A stretch of 61,346 nt of DNA from Candidatus Gastranaerophilales bacterium (GTDB lineage Bacteria; Cyanobacteriota; Vampirovibrionia; Gastranaerophilales; Gastranaerophilaceae): assembly GCA_944325875.1 (NCBI GenBank), contig CALVBU010000014.1:1-61346 (forward strand), given 5' to 3'. The notes beneath the pieces are model-generated. The model worked only from the letters and a program-made list of their open reading frames with translations. It searched no databases and was not told the DNA's origin. Of the stretch, positions 53,068-61,346 are shown one piece after another; the first letter of the stretch is position 1, and each line of letters starts with the position of its first letter. The translations under genes and the position numbers were made by a program.

Positions 53068-53991
53068 TTATACATTCCCCGTAGAACTGTTTTTATCGTC
53101 TTCTAACTGTCTTATATCAATATCAGAGTCATCTGCATAAGCATTATTGATTGCCGGAATATCAATTTCGACATTTACATCGGCATCAACCATTTCAATA
53201 TCACCTTTAGCAAACTCTCTTGTTTTACCATCTTCCATCTTAACAGCAACAGTACCGTTTAAGAATTGCAAGAAACATACCTTACCAAGACCTTCCGGCG
53301 TCATAACAGAAGATCCTACCGGAGGCATACCCTTTGCAGCATCAATGTAATTTGAGTACTCATAAGTAAGACAGCATAACAATCTGCCACAAGTACCTGA
53401 AATTTTTCCCGGAGCTATAGGCATCCCTTGATCTTTTGCGAGCTTTACATTAATTGTTGCAAACTTTCTTAGAAAAGAAGAACAACAAAACGGTCTGCCA
53501 CAAAGGCCTACTCCATCGAGAATAGAGGTTTCATCTCTAACACCTATGTGTCTTAAATCAATTCTAACTCGAGTAAATACTTGGGTTAAATCTTTCAACA
53601 AAGCTCTGAAATCAACTCTTTCAGGAGCTGTATAGTAGAATGTAATTTTCCTTCTGTCAAAAGTTATTCGACATTGAACAAGATTCATATTAAGCTTATG
53701 CTGTCTCACAAGAGCTTGGCATTTAAAAAACGATTCTACCTCCTCTTTTTTTATATCTTCAAGAGTCTGCAAATCTCTTTGCGTACAAACCCGAATTAAA
53801 GGTAACGGTTCAGGTTTATTAGCAGCCTTTTCCCATAATTTAGAGATTTTATGGTTTACTAATTCAACCTTTAAAGCCTCCTCACCTTTTTCAGTTCTGA
53901 CAATAACCAATTGACCTTCTTCAATTTCTGTATTATCAGGAACCTTAAGCGGGTAAAATGTGTTTTTTAAATACTTAACAGCATATTTCAT
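53068..53991 (-). CDS. ricT: RicT/PSP1-domain protein
   Basis: The 307-residue protein has a PSP1 domain with VRTEKGEEALKVE, a conserved central block (YYTAPERVDFRALLKDL), and the Cys-rich CGRPFCCSSFL and CGRLLCCLTYE clusters that bind Fe-S in the YaaT/RicT complex. In Bacillus it works with RicA/RicF and RNase Y in RNA processing; rny is encoded at 22 kb here. Acidic C-terminal tail. Confidence 0.9.
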   Translation of the reverse strand: MKYAVKYLKNTFYPLKVPDNTEIEEGQLVIVRTEKGEEALKVELVNHKISKLWEKAANKPEPLPLIRVCTQRDLQTLEDIKKEEVESFFKCQALVRQHKLNMNLVQCRITFDRRKITFYYTAPERVDFRALLKDLTQVFTRVRIDLRHIGVRDETSILDGVGLCGRPFCCSSFLRKFATINVKLAKDQGMPIAPGKISGTCGRLLCCLTYEYSNYIDAAKGMPPVGSSVMTPEGLGKVCFLQFLNGTVAVKMEDGKTREFAKGDIEMVDADVNVEIDIPAINNAYADDSDIDIRQLEDDKNSSTGNV

Positions 53992-53993
53992 TA

Positions 53994-54995
53994 TTATACG
54001 TATCTCTCTTCTTCTTTCAACTTTCTATTCATTAATTTGCACAACAACTCTTTTGGAGTAATATCTGTATAAACAGCTTCATATATTGCACTTGATACAG
54101 GAACTTCAATATCGAGTTTTTTAGCAAGCTCACATATAGCCTTAGAGGTTTTGACACCCTCTGCTACAGAGCCAAGTTCTTTTAATATATCATCAACTTT
54201 TTTACCTTTAGCGAGCATAGATCCCACTGTATAGTTACGAGACATTGGACTTGAACAAGTTGCAATTAAATCCCCCATACCTGATAGGCCATATAAAGTT
54301 GAAGGATTAGCACCAAGAGTAATACTTACTCTAACGATTTCAGCCATACCTCGAGTTAAAAGAGCTCCAGCACAGTTATCGCCCAAACCCATTTCATGAG
54401 CAAAACCGGAAGCTATCGCAATAACGTTTTTCAAACTACCGCCAAGCTCCACACCGATAACGTCAGTATTTGTATATAAACGGAAACGATTTGGAACATT
54501 GCACGCCTTTTGAACAAACTCAGCAACCACCATATCTTCACAAGCAACACAAGCTGCAGTAGGTTTACCTGCTAGAACTTCTTTTGCTAGTGTAGGGCCT
54601 GATAAAATTGCAAGCTTTTGCTCCGGCAATACATCCTTTATAACTTCTGACATTCTCATCAATGATGGCAATTCAATACCTTTAGAAGCATTTACAAGAA
54701 CTTGCTCAGATTTAATACCTGATTTTTTCAAATTTTCACAAACATTTCTGGTACCAGAGGTTGCAACAACATTCAAAATAATATCTGCACCATCAATAGC
54801 TGAAGCTAAATCGGAAGTAACCTCAACTTTATCTGCAAGTTGAACTTCTAATGGCTTTGAACAATGTTTATTTTTAATCAAGTCTTCTGATAAATCCTGT
54901 TCTCTACCCCAAACAGTTACTTTTTCAAAATTATCGGTTAAAAGCCACGCTAAAGTAAGCCCCCAACATCCTGCACCAATTACTGTTAATTTCAT
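53994..54995 (-). CDS. gpsA: Glycerol-3-phosphate dehydrogenase [NAD(P)+]
   Basis: The 333-residue cytosolic enzyme makes sn-glycerol-3-phosphate for phospholipid synthesis. N-terminal GAGCWGLTLAWLL Rossmann motif, then VNASKGIE, LSGPTLAKEVL, GVELGGSLKNVIAIA and LTRGMAEI with GLSGMGDLIATCSS. It is 2 bases from ricT and 12 from murQ on the same strand. Confidence 0.95.
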   Translation of the reverse strand: MKLTVIGAGCWGLTLAWLLTDNFEKVTVWGREQDLSEDLIKNKHCSKPLEVQLADKVEVTSDLASAIDGADIILNVVATSGTRNVCENLKKSGIKSEQVLVNASKGIELPSLMRMSEVIKDVLPEQKLAILSGPTLAKEVLAGKPTAACVACEDMVVAEFVQKACNVPNRFRLYTNTDVIGVELGGSLKNVIAIASGFAHEMGLGDNCAGALLTRGMAEIVRVSITLGANPSTLYGLSGMGDLIATCSSPMSRNYTVGSMLAKGKKVDDILKELGSVAEGVKTSKAICELAKKLDIEVPVSSAIYEAVYTDITPKELLCKLMNRKLKEEERYV

Positions 54996-55007
54996 CTTAA
55001 ATCTCTC

Positions 55008-55901
55008 CTATACCGCTAATCTTGAGTTCATAAGTTTTCTCAAAACTCCGCCATATTTTTTCAATTCTGCACGAGCCTCGTCAATTTCAAGCCCCATTGT
55101 TAATGATATTATAGCAGTTTTTATTTCCCAATTACATTTCAATAGCGTAGACAAAGCTTCACTATGCTGAACCTTTGCGATTTGAGCAACAATTCTTATA
55201 GCTCTATCTTTCAATTTTTCATTTACTGCTTGTAAATCTATCATAAAGTTTTCATAAGTCTTACCGATTTTTATCATAGAACCGGTAGTCAACATATTCA
55301 AAATCATTTTTTGAGCAGTACCTGCTTTCAAACGACTTGAACCAGCAATAACTTCAGGGCCAACTTCTGCACAAATAACAAGACCAGCTTCTTCTGCTAC
55401 TCTACCCTTGGAATTACAAGTAACGCCGATAGTCTTAGCACCTATTTCTTCTGCATAAGCTAAAACTCCAAGAAGATACTTAGGATTTCCACTTGCAGAA
55501 ATGACAACTGCAACATCTTTATCAGTTAAAACTTTAGCATCCTCTCTACCTAATTCAAAGTCATCCTCGGCACCTTCAACAGACTTTCTGATAGCTCTAT
55601 CACCGCCAGCAATAATACCTTGAACCATAGAAGGATCAACACTAAAGGTTGGAGGGCATTCTGAAGCATCCAAAATTCCAAGACGACCAGATGTTCCTGC
55701 ACCAAAATAAAATAATCTTCCGCCCTTTAAAAATTGTTTAGCAATCAAATCAATTGCTTGAGCGATATCTTCACTTGCATCTTCGACAGCAAGAGCAACG
55801 AGCTTATCCTCGTCATTCATTTTCTTAACCATCTCAATCGTAGGTAGAATATCAATATCCTTGGTATTCTCATTCCTAAATTCTGTGATAATGTCGCTCA
55901 T
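55008..55901 (-). CDS. murQ: N-acetylmuramic acid 6-phosphate etherase
   Basis: The 297-residue SIS-domain enzyme cleaves the lactyl ether of MurNAc-6-P to give GlcNAc-6-P, the substrate of NagA at 12.8 kb. It has FYFGAGTSGRLGILDASECPPT, DVAVVISASGN, EVIAGSSRLKAGTAQK and EIDEARAEL. With nagA it supports peptidoglycan recycling. Confidence 0.95.
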   Translation of the reverse strand: MSDIITEFRNENTKDIDILPTIEMVKKMNDEDKLVALAVEDASEDIAQAIDLIAKQFLKGGRLFYFGAGTSGRLGILDASECPPTFSVDPSMVQGIIAGGDRAIRKSVEGAEDDFELGREDAKVLTDKDVAVVISASGNPKYLLGVLAYAEEIGAKTIGVTCNSKGRVAEEAGLVICAEVGPEVIAGSSRLKAGTAQKMILNMLTTGSMIKIGKTYENFMIDLQAVNEKLKDRAIRIVAQIAKVQHSEALSTLLKCNWEIKTAIISLTMGLEIDEARAELKKYGGVLRKLMNSRLAV

Positions 55902-55928
55902 ACAAACCCCCTTTTATCAAAATAAACA

Positions 55929-56390
55929 CTAAATAGTCTTAATCAAATTAGCCATTTCAATAGCTGCTTTTGCGGCTTCTGAGCCTTTATTTCCAGCTTT
56001 TGTTCCAGCTCTTTCTATTGCTTGTTCAATATTTTCAGTAGTTAACACGCCAAAAATAACTGGAATTTCAGTTTGCAAACTAACACTTGCAATACCTTTT
56101 GAGAGTTCAGCACTAACATAATCAAAATGAGCTGTCGCACCCTTTATAATAGCTCCAAGAGTAATAATAGCATTATACTTTCCTGTCTTAGCACATTTTA
56201 AAGCCAGCAAAGGAATTTCAAAAGCTCCAGGAACTTTAACAATATCAATATTATCAGGATTTACGCCATGGCGTCTTAATTCATCAACAGCTCCTGATAA
56301 CAATTTAGATCCAATAAAATCATTAAATCTTGAAATTATAATACAAAATTTTTCATCTCCTGCTACAAGCTGGCCTTCATAAGTCTTCAT
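55929..56390 (-). CDS. ribH: 6,7-dimethyl-8-ribityllumazine synthase
   Basis: The 153-residue enzyme makes the riboflavin precursor. Motifs: [47 protein letters not shown] with catalytic His, and [16 protein letters not shown]. Length is typical. No other rib genes are in the window. Confidence 0.95.
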   Translation of the reverse strand: MKTYEGQLVAGDEKFCIIISRFNDFIGSKLLSGAVDELRRHGVNPDNIDIVKVPGAFEIPLLALKCAKTGKYNAIITLGAIIKGATAHFDYVSAELSKGIASVSLQTEIPVIFGVLTTENIEQAIERAGTKAGNKGSEAAKAAIEMANLIKTI

Positions 56391-56441
56391 TTATTTTCTC
56401 CTTAGTGTCCTCTATATGCACATATTGTACAACATAGGCGC

Positions 56442-57146
56442 CTATTTTACAAGCAGAGGAGCAAAAATCTTATAAAAAATATATAATGAAGTAAGGATTA
56501 ATAAGGCCCCACTTATTTTTAACAAGATATCAGAAAGTTTATAAAAATTTTTCCAAGTTTTTAATTTAGAAGTCAAAACACCGGCAAGTACAAGAATCAA
56601 TCCTTGACCTAAAGAAAATAAGAAAAGCATTATAACAGCCTGATACAAACTTGCAGATAAAGAAGCAAAAGCCATTATAGCTGCAAGAATAGGAGTCGAA
56701 CAAGGTGTTCCCGCAATCGCAAAAGCTCCACCTAATAGCACCGGATATAAGAATACACTAGTACCCTCGCATCTTGGCATCTCTTTTAGTAATACAGGGA
56801 TTTCAAAATCCAAAAAACCAACAAGCTTTAATCCCATTATCAATACAATACTTGCGATAACTAAACTAAAATAAGATCCTCCAACTGATACAAATACCTT
56901 TCCGGTTGCAGCGCAAATTATTCCTATTATAGAGAAAACAATTGCAGTTCCAACAATAAAAAAGAATAACTGTAAAAAAGTTTTAAGGGGTTTTTCTTCA
57001 GAATAACCACCCACATAACCGATTATAATAGGTAACATAGCCAACGAACAAGGAGAGACTGATGCTATCAGTCCTCCAAAAAATGATAATGCAAATAATA
57101 ATATTATACTTGTATCACCTGTAAATAAGTCAATATAATTTTCCAT
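56442..57146 (-). CDS. ccdA: CcdA-type thiol-disulfide membrane transporter
   Basis: The 234-residue protein has six membrane helices, with one conserved Cys in SVSPCSLAMLPII and one in AGTPCSTPILAA, the pair that relays reducing power across the membrane. It is next to a thioredoxin-like gene on the same strand, 1 base apart, forming a DsbD-like relay. Confidence 0.9.
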   Translation of the reverse strand: MENYIDLFTGDTSIILLFALSFFGGLIASVSPCSLAMLPIIIGYVGGYSEEKPLKTFLQLFFFIVGTAIVFSIIGIICAATGKVFVSVGGSYFSLVIASIVLIMGLKLVGFLDFEIPVLLKEMPRCEGTSVFLYPVLLGGAFAIAGTPCSTPILAAIMAFASLSASLYQAVIMLFLFSLGQGLILVLAGVLTSKLKTWKNFYKLSDILLKISGALLILTSLYIFYKIFAPLLVK

Positions 57147-57147
57147 A

Positions 57148-57540
57148 TTATTTCAAGCCTTCTAAATATCTTACAAACTCATCTTTAGGAATTGCACCCT
57201 CAATTCTTCTAACTTGTTGACCGTTAGAATCCAACATAATTATTGTTGGGACAAGAGTAACATTATATTTTTTTATTTGTTCTTGAGTAAAAGTTTTTCC
57301 ATCTTGAACAGGAATTTCAGTCAAAACAATTCTATCTTTAAATTGCGGATAAACTTCTTTAATAATCTTGTTCATTTCCTGACAATCAAGACACATAGAA
57401 GATGTAAATTTTATAACCTGAGGCTTGGTCACTTTTGCATCAGCAACACCAACCATACTGCTATTAGAATGATTTAAAAGAATATAAGCAACAATAGGTA
57501 CAATTAAAACTAATAATACAGTAATAATATTTTTCTTCAT
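57148..57540 (-). CDS. Membrane-anchored thioredoxin-like protein
   Basis: The 130-residue protein has an N-terminal signal/anchor helix (residues 4-19) and a thioredoxin fold with CLDC active site (SSMCLDCQEMNK), VTLVPTIIML (cis-Pro), and RRIEGAIPKDEFVRYL. It probably receives electrons from CcdA outside the membrane. Confidence 0.88.
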   Translation of the reverse strand: MKKNIITVLLVLIVPIVAYILLNHSNSSMVGVADAKVTKPQVIKFTSSMCLDCQEMNKIIKEVYPQFKDRIVLTEIPVQDGKTFTQEQIKKYNVTLVPTIIMLDSNGQQVRRIEGAIPKDEFVRYLEGLK

Positions 57541-57605
57541 AAGAAAACTCTCCTTTTCGATTCAATCATATCATAAACGAAAAAGAGAGTTTAGCTATTG
57601 CACGA

Positions 57606-57770
57606 CTAGACATCTTCCGGCACAAAAAAATCAGCCCTTGCTAATAACTCTCTTGTATGTTCATAACAACAAGAATTGTGCGTTATCTGCTGATATTCCC
57701 TCACAATATTCAATACATCATCAACAGACATTTTGATAATTCGTCTTTCACCTTCAATAATTCTAGCCAT
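57606..57770 (-). CDS. Small hypothetical protein, 54 residues
   Basis: It reads MARIIEGERRIIKMSVDDVL then NIVREYQQITHN, a CC pair, and RADFFVPEDV. SD AAGGAAGG lies 5 bases upstream. It is acidic-basic balanced and looks like a two-helix regulator, but no family is recognised. It lies between rpoC2 and the thioredoxin gene in an otherwise empty 390-bp gap. Confidence 0.65.
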   Translation of the reverse strand: MARIIEGERRIIKMSVDDVLNIVREYQQITHNSCCYEHTRELLARADFFVPEDV

Positions 57771-57879
57771 ACTACCTTCCTTTCAAAAAATATTATCGGC
57801 AGAACTTTTTAAAACTTTTGAAATATACATCAAACTATCTATAAATAACTTTTAGAATTTTAATATATAAAATAATTAA

Positions 57880-57914
57880 AAAGGCTCCATCTGAAAATCC
57901 AGATGAAGCCTTTA
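57880..57914 (-). terminator. Terminator after rpoC2
   Basis: AAAGGCT-CATCTG / CAGATG-AAGCCTTT hairpin (one bulge), 16 bases past the rpoC2 stop, T-run on the minus strand. Confidence 0.75.
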
Positions 57915-57929
57915 ATATTTATGCTAGAA

Positions 57930-60900
57930 CTATTCGTTTTCGCCGTCATCCAATGTTAAATCAGGAGCACCGAACATTCCTTCAATTTCTTCCAAAATTG
58001 CAGAAGGTTTTCTAGCCTGATTACGCTGAGCAACAGCACGTTTTCTTTCTTCACGTTCTTTTTCTTCGTTAGCATTTGATAAGTGGTGGAAACCAGTACC
58101 AGCTGGAATCAATCTACCAATGATAACGTTTTCTTTCAAGCCGCGAAGCATATCTTTCTTACCGTCAACTGCAGCTTCTGTAAGAATTCTTGTTGTTTCT
58201 TGGAATGATGCTGCTGAAATAAAGCTTTCAGTATTCAAAGATGCTTTTGTAATACCTAATAACATATATTCGCAAGTAGCAGGAGTTCCGCCTTTTTCTT
58301 CAACAGCTTTATTTTCATTTTCAAAGTGTTGAATTTCAACAAGTTCTCCAGGTAACAATGTTGTATCACCGGCATCAATAACTTTAACTTTCTTAGTCAT
58401 TTGACGAACAATGATTTCAACGTGTTTATCTGCAATTTCAACACCTTGAGAACGATATACACGTTGTACTTCATCTACAAGATATTGTTGAGCTGCTTCA
58501 GGACCGCAAAGTCTGATTACGTCATGCGGATTCAAAGGACCGCTTGTTAAAGGCTGACCTTTTGAAATTTTTTGTTTATCCTGAACGATAATATTTGCAT
58601 CGATTGCATATTTGATTTCAGTTCTTCCGTTTTCATTTACTAAGTATAGTCTTGGAAGATCATCATCAGTAATAATTTCAGCAACACCGTCTTCTTCTGC
58701 TAAGATTGCACAATCTTTTGGTTTACGACCTTCAAGAAGTTCTTCTACTCTCGGCAAACCTTGAACGATATCACCAGTTTTTTGTCTTTCAAATACCAAT
58801 GTCGCAATCATATCACCACGGAGAACCAATGCTCCAGATTCAACTTGCAACATAGTACCTGGGCTGATTAAGTAAGGACGACCAGCTCTGATTGTAACTT
58901 CACCTTTATTTACAGATACAACTTGACCAGAAACTGTTGACTTATCGCCACTTTCAGAAAGAACACCATCTAATCTTACAAAATCACCTTTCTTAACAAC
59001 AGGTTTTGAAGCGATTTTAATAACTGTTTCATAAGTTTCACTAGTTAATAAAAGTCTTCTTGCTTCTTCTGATTCGTTCTTGATAGAAGCAACACCATCG
59101 TTAACTGCTAAAACTTGCGTTTTTGCAATAGGTGTTTTTGGATCGATAGTTTGACCATCTTGTACAAGAAGTTCTGTTTGTAAAGCTGTAGCAGCCTTAG
59201 TGTTGCCTTCTTGTTCACGACGGATAATCAAGTTTTCAAGAACAACAATTCTTAAATTATTCTTTTCATCAAGTTCTACCATACCTTTTAAGTGAGATAG
59301 GTAACCTTGCATTTGAAGAACTAAGCTTGTTCTTGTAATAGTTGATCCATCAAGATTTCTAACTCTTGCACCATCTTTATACTGTAATTGTGTAACAGGA
59401 ACGATATCAATTAAATCATCTGTTGTATTAAATTTAATTGATACTGATTTTTGTTCAACATTAAGTACTTGAACTGGTCTTACAAGAATTTGAATAGGTT
59501 GATTTGAGATGCTGTCTTCATCAAGTGATAGACTAGAATCTAACTCTTCATCCAAATCATCAATATCAATATCATCAGCACTTGAATCCATAATCGTTAC
59601 GATTGAAGTTTCACTTGCCTTGATACCTTCAGCAATTACAGTACCTTTCTTAACAACTTCACCTTCATCAACTTTCAATTCACCAACATTAGCTAAAGTA
59701 TGAAGTTCACCAGGTCTTACTGTAATTTCGTGGATAATGTCATTGTATTCTTTGAATTCAACGATACCATCAATGTGGCAATAAACATCTTTTACGATTT
59801 CAGTACCAGCTGTAACATAAGTACCGTTTTCTACCATTTTCAAAGAACTATCTTTTGAAATTTGGTGGATTTCTTCAGGGATAAATACAACAGCACCTGG
59901 TTTTGTAATAATTTGATTTTCATCAACTTCTACATCTACATATCTGATTTCACCTGAAGAAGTAACTGCGCATTCATCATCGATTAACTCAGCAATGATC
60001 ATACCGTTTTCAACAGGAGTATCTACAGGAGCTTTAACAATGTATTTTTCACCTGTTTTATCTACTGTCCAAATTTGTTCTTTCTTAGTTTGTTCAAAAG
60101 TAGCGTTATCTGGCATCAATGAAGCAATTACAATAGTAATTTCTTTACCTTGTACAACTTTCTTGATATTTTTACCTTCAAATTTTACATCTTCGATAAC
60201 TAAATCTTCACCAAAGCGAACTTCACCACCATGTTCAGAAATAGTTAATGTTTCAGCTAATTTTTCACCAGCATTAACTTTTTGTTCATTTTTAACAAGA
60301 ACTTTTGAACCACCAGGAAGGTTGTATACATCACCTCCAAGAACCCAAATAATACCCTGTTTATTTGTTGTTCTTGAAATGTTCCCTTGTCTGTCTTTCT
60401 TTTCATCAGCTACGAAATCTTCATAAAGAACTTCACCTGACAAATCAGATGTAATATCTTTTGTAGCTTTTTCTGTCAAACGCGAACCATCACCTTGTGA
60501 TACAGGTTCATAAGTTGCAAGTTTAAATCCTTTTTCAACTTTCATTCCATTTTCAAAGAATACAGTTGAACCAGCTGGGATATGATATTTTTCAGTTTTC
60601 TTATCACCTTTAATTTGAATATCAGCTTCGTAGTTAGCAACTCTTACAACATCACCGTGACGAGTTCTTAATTCTCTCGTTTTTACATTTGAAACAACTT
60701 CACCGGCAATAGCTGCTTCTACAGATTTCATCGCACCAGAACCTTTAAATACACCACCGGTGTGGAATGTTCTCATTGTAAGCTGTGTACCAGGTTCACC
60801 GATTGATTGAGCAGCGATAATACCGATTGCTTCACCGATATCAACCATTTTTTGAGTTGTCATTGCCCAACCGTAACATTTTTGACAAATACCGTATTCA

Positions 60901-61346
60901 AGACCGCAAGTTAAACCTGAACGAACTTTTAATTCAGTTAGATTTAAATTAGAGATTTTTCTAATATCTTTACGATCCATTGTAGTTCCGGCTTTTACCA
61001 AAACATTACCTTCAGCATCTTTAATATCTTCTGCAACTGTACGACCTAATAATCTATCAATTAATGGAACAATGATTGTATCACCATCCATAATAGGTTT
61101 CATATTAATTGATTTAGTAGTATGACAGTCATCAGCTCTAATAATTACATCTTGAGCTACGTCTACCAAACGTCTTGTCAAATAACCAGAGTCAGCTGTT
61201 TTCAACGCTGTATCTACAAGACCTTTACGAGCACCATATGATGAAATGATGTATTCTGTAACGGATAAGCCTTCTTTAAAGTTTGATTTAATAGGCAAGT
61301 CGATGATTTGACCTTGTGCGTCAGCCATCAAACCACGCATACCAAC
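57930..61346 (-). CDS. rpoC2: RNA polymerase beta' C-terminal part, partial
   Basis: The frame is open to the right edge, so the N-terminus is missing. [16 protein letters not shown] to DDCHTT matches beta' around the bridge helix, and [20 protein letters not shown] is the trigger-loop region. [16 protein letters not shown] through [12 protein letters not shown] is the conserved C-terminal end. Between about residues 230 and 860 lies a large insertion, as in cyanobacterial RpoC2 (SI3). Whether rpoC is split into rpoC1/rpoC2 here lies beyond the edge; the symbol rests on the insertion. Confidence 0.9.
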   Translation of the reverse strand, partial: VGMRGLMADAQGQIIDLPIKSNFKEGLSVTEYIISSYGARKGLVDTALKTADSGYLTRRLVDVAQDVIIRADDCHTTKSINMKPIMDGDTIIVPLIDRLLGRTVAEDIKDAEGNVLVKAGTTMDRKDIRKISNLNLTELKVRSGLTCGLEYGICQKCYGWAMTTQKMVDIGEAIGIIAAQSIGEPGTQLTMRTFHTGGVFKGSGAMKSVEAAIAGEVVSNVKTRELRTRHGDVVRVANYEADIQIKGDKKTEKYHIPAGSTVFFENGMKVEKGFKLATYEPVSQGDGSRLTEKATKDITSDLSGEVLYEDFVADEKKDRQGNISRTTNKQGIIWVLGGDVYNLPGGSKVLVKNEQKVNAGEKLAETLTISEHGGEVRFGEDLVIEDVKFEGKNIKKVVQGKEITIVIASLMPDNATFEQTKKEQIWTVDKTGEKYIVKAPVDTPVENGMIIAELIDDECAVTSSGEIRYVDVEVDENQIITKPGAVVFIPEEIHQISKDSSLKMVENGTYVTAGTEIVKDVYCHIDGIVEFKEYNDIIHEITVRPGELHTLANVGELKVDEGEVVKKGTVIAEGIKASETSIVTIMDSSADDIDIDDLDEELDSSLSLDEDSISNQPIQILVRPVQVLNVEQKSVSIKFNTTDDLIDIVPVTQLQYKDGARVRNLDGSTITRTSLVLQMQGYLSHLKGMVELDEKNNLRIVVLENLIIRREQEGNTKAATALQTELLVQDGQTIDPKTPIAKTQVLAVNDGVASIKNESEEARRLLLTSETYETVIKIASKPVVKKGDFVRLDGVLSESGDKSTVSGQVVSVNKGEVTIRAGRPYLISPGTMLQVESGALVLRGDMIATLVFERQKTGDIVQGLPRVEELLEGRKPKDCAILAEEDGVAEIITDDDLPRLYLVNENGRTEIKYAIDANIIVQDKQKISKGQPLTSGPLNPHDVIRLCGPEAAQQYLVDEVQRVYRSQGVEIADKHVEIIVRQMTKKVKVIDAGDTTLLPGELVEIQHFENENKAVEEKGGTPATCEYMLLGITKASLNTESFISAASFQETTRILTEAAVDGKKDMLRGLKENVIIGRLIPAGTGFHHLSNANEEKEREERKRAVAQRNQARKPSAILEEIEGMFGAPDLTLDDGENE

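Noticed and set aside
59995-60426. 143-codon open frame antisense to rpoC2
   Set aside because: It is a low-complexity Ser/Pro/Thr-rich mirror of a strongly coding gene, without SD or family similarity.

Overview
The window is AT-rich, gene-dense bacterial DNA with short intergenic gaps. It probably comes from a gut Melainabacteria/Gastranaerophilales-type member of the cyanobacterial phylum. Three things point there: many small prepilin-like proteins starting with the same FTLAEVLITLG(I/V)IG segment, an RNA polymerase beta' C-terminal part carrying a very large cyanobacterial-style insertion, and a mix of cyanobacterium-like housekeeping genes (efp-accB-accC, rny-ymdB). The lineage is an inference from gene content; no rRNA is present.

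Layout. 1-1760: 5' part of a Mu-type DDE transposase gene and the repeat-rich right end of its element, next to an initiator tRNA-Met gene. 1.97-17 kb: PHP phosphatase, prepilin-like genes, rpmH-rnpA, proC, an FeS oxidoreductase subunit, ilvD, nagA, murE and a division transpeptidase. 17-27 kb: cell-wall amidase, pepA, a CheR-like methyltransferase, the operon rny-ymdB-PHP-degenerate pilin-LOG, and an out-of-frame RgpF-type glycosyltransferase. 27.5-31 kb: a Trp-rich leader and attenuator before an unknown membrane protein, small hypothetical genes and tRNA-Leu(CAG). 31-49 kb: mutS, an SNF2 helicase, a prenyl synthase, rsgA, efp-accB-accC, MATE, ndk and tgt. 49-61 kb: HU, a GT2 glycosyltransferase, apt, DUF4422, ricT, gpsA, murQ, ribH, ccdA-thioredoxin and rpoC2 (runs off the right edge).

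The most striking signal is a family of poly-G tracts (9-12 G) in otherwise AT-rich DNA. Four lie in the 5' leaders of prepilin-like genes (2.9, 6.8, 9.9 and 49.5 kb). Each leader has a promoter, a strong Shine-Dalgarno (SD) site, a tiny ORF starting M(Q/K) and containing the G-run, a CCTCC segment complementary to the pilin SD, and a hairpin ending 54-55 nt before the pilin start codon. In one of the three G-tract phases the tiny ORF reads through the anti-SD; in the other two it stops earlier. The fifth G-run (26.68 kb) is inside the start of a glycosyltransferase gene, and deleting one G restores a 286-codon ORF. This looks like slipped-strand phase variation of surface components, including an apparently undescribed phase-variable leader-ORF switch. 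Three other prepilin-like genes lack the G-run leader and are each divergently paired with a small XRE-family regulator, so the pilin repertoire splits into two control modes.

A second regulatory find is a complete Trp attenuator (27.5-27.7 kb): a leader peptide with a WW pair, then mutually exclusive 1:2, 2:3 and 3:4 pairings ending in a 13-bp terminator, placed before a membrane protein of unknown function. Cell-wall synthesis and recycling genes (murE, ftsI/pbp, amiC, nagA, murQ) are well represented.
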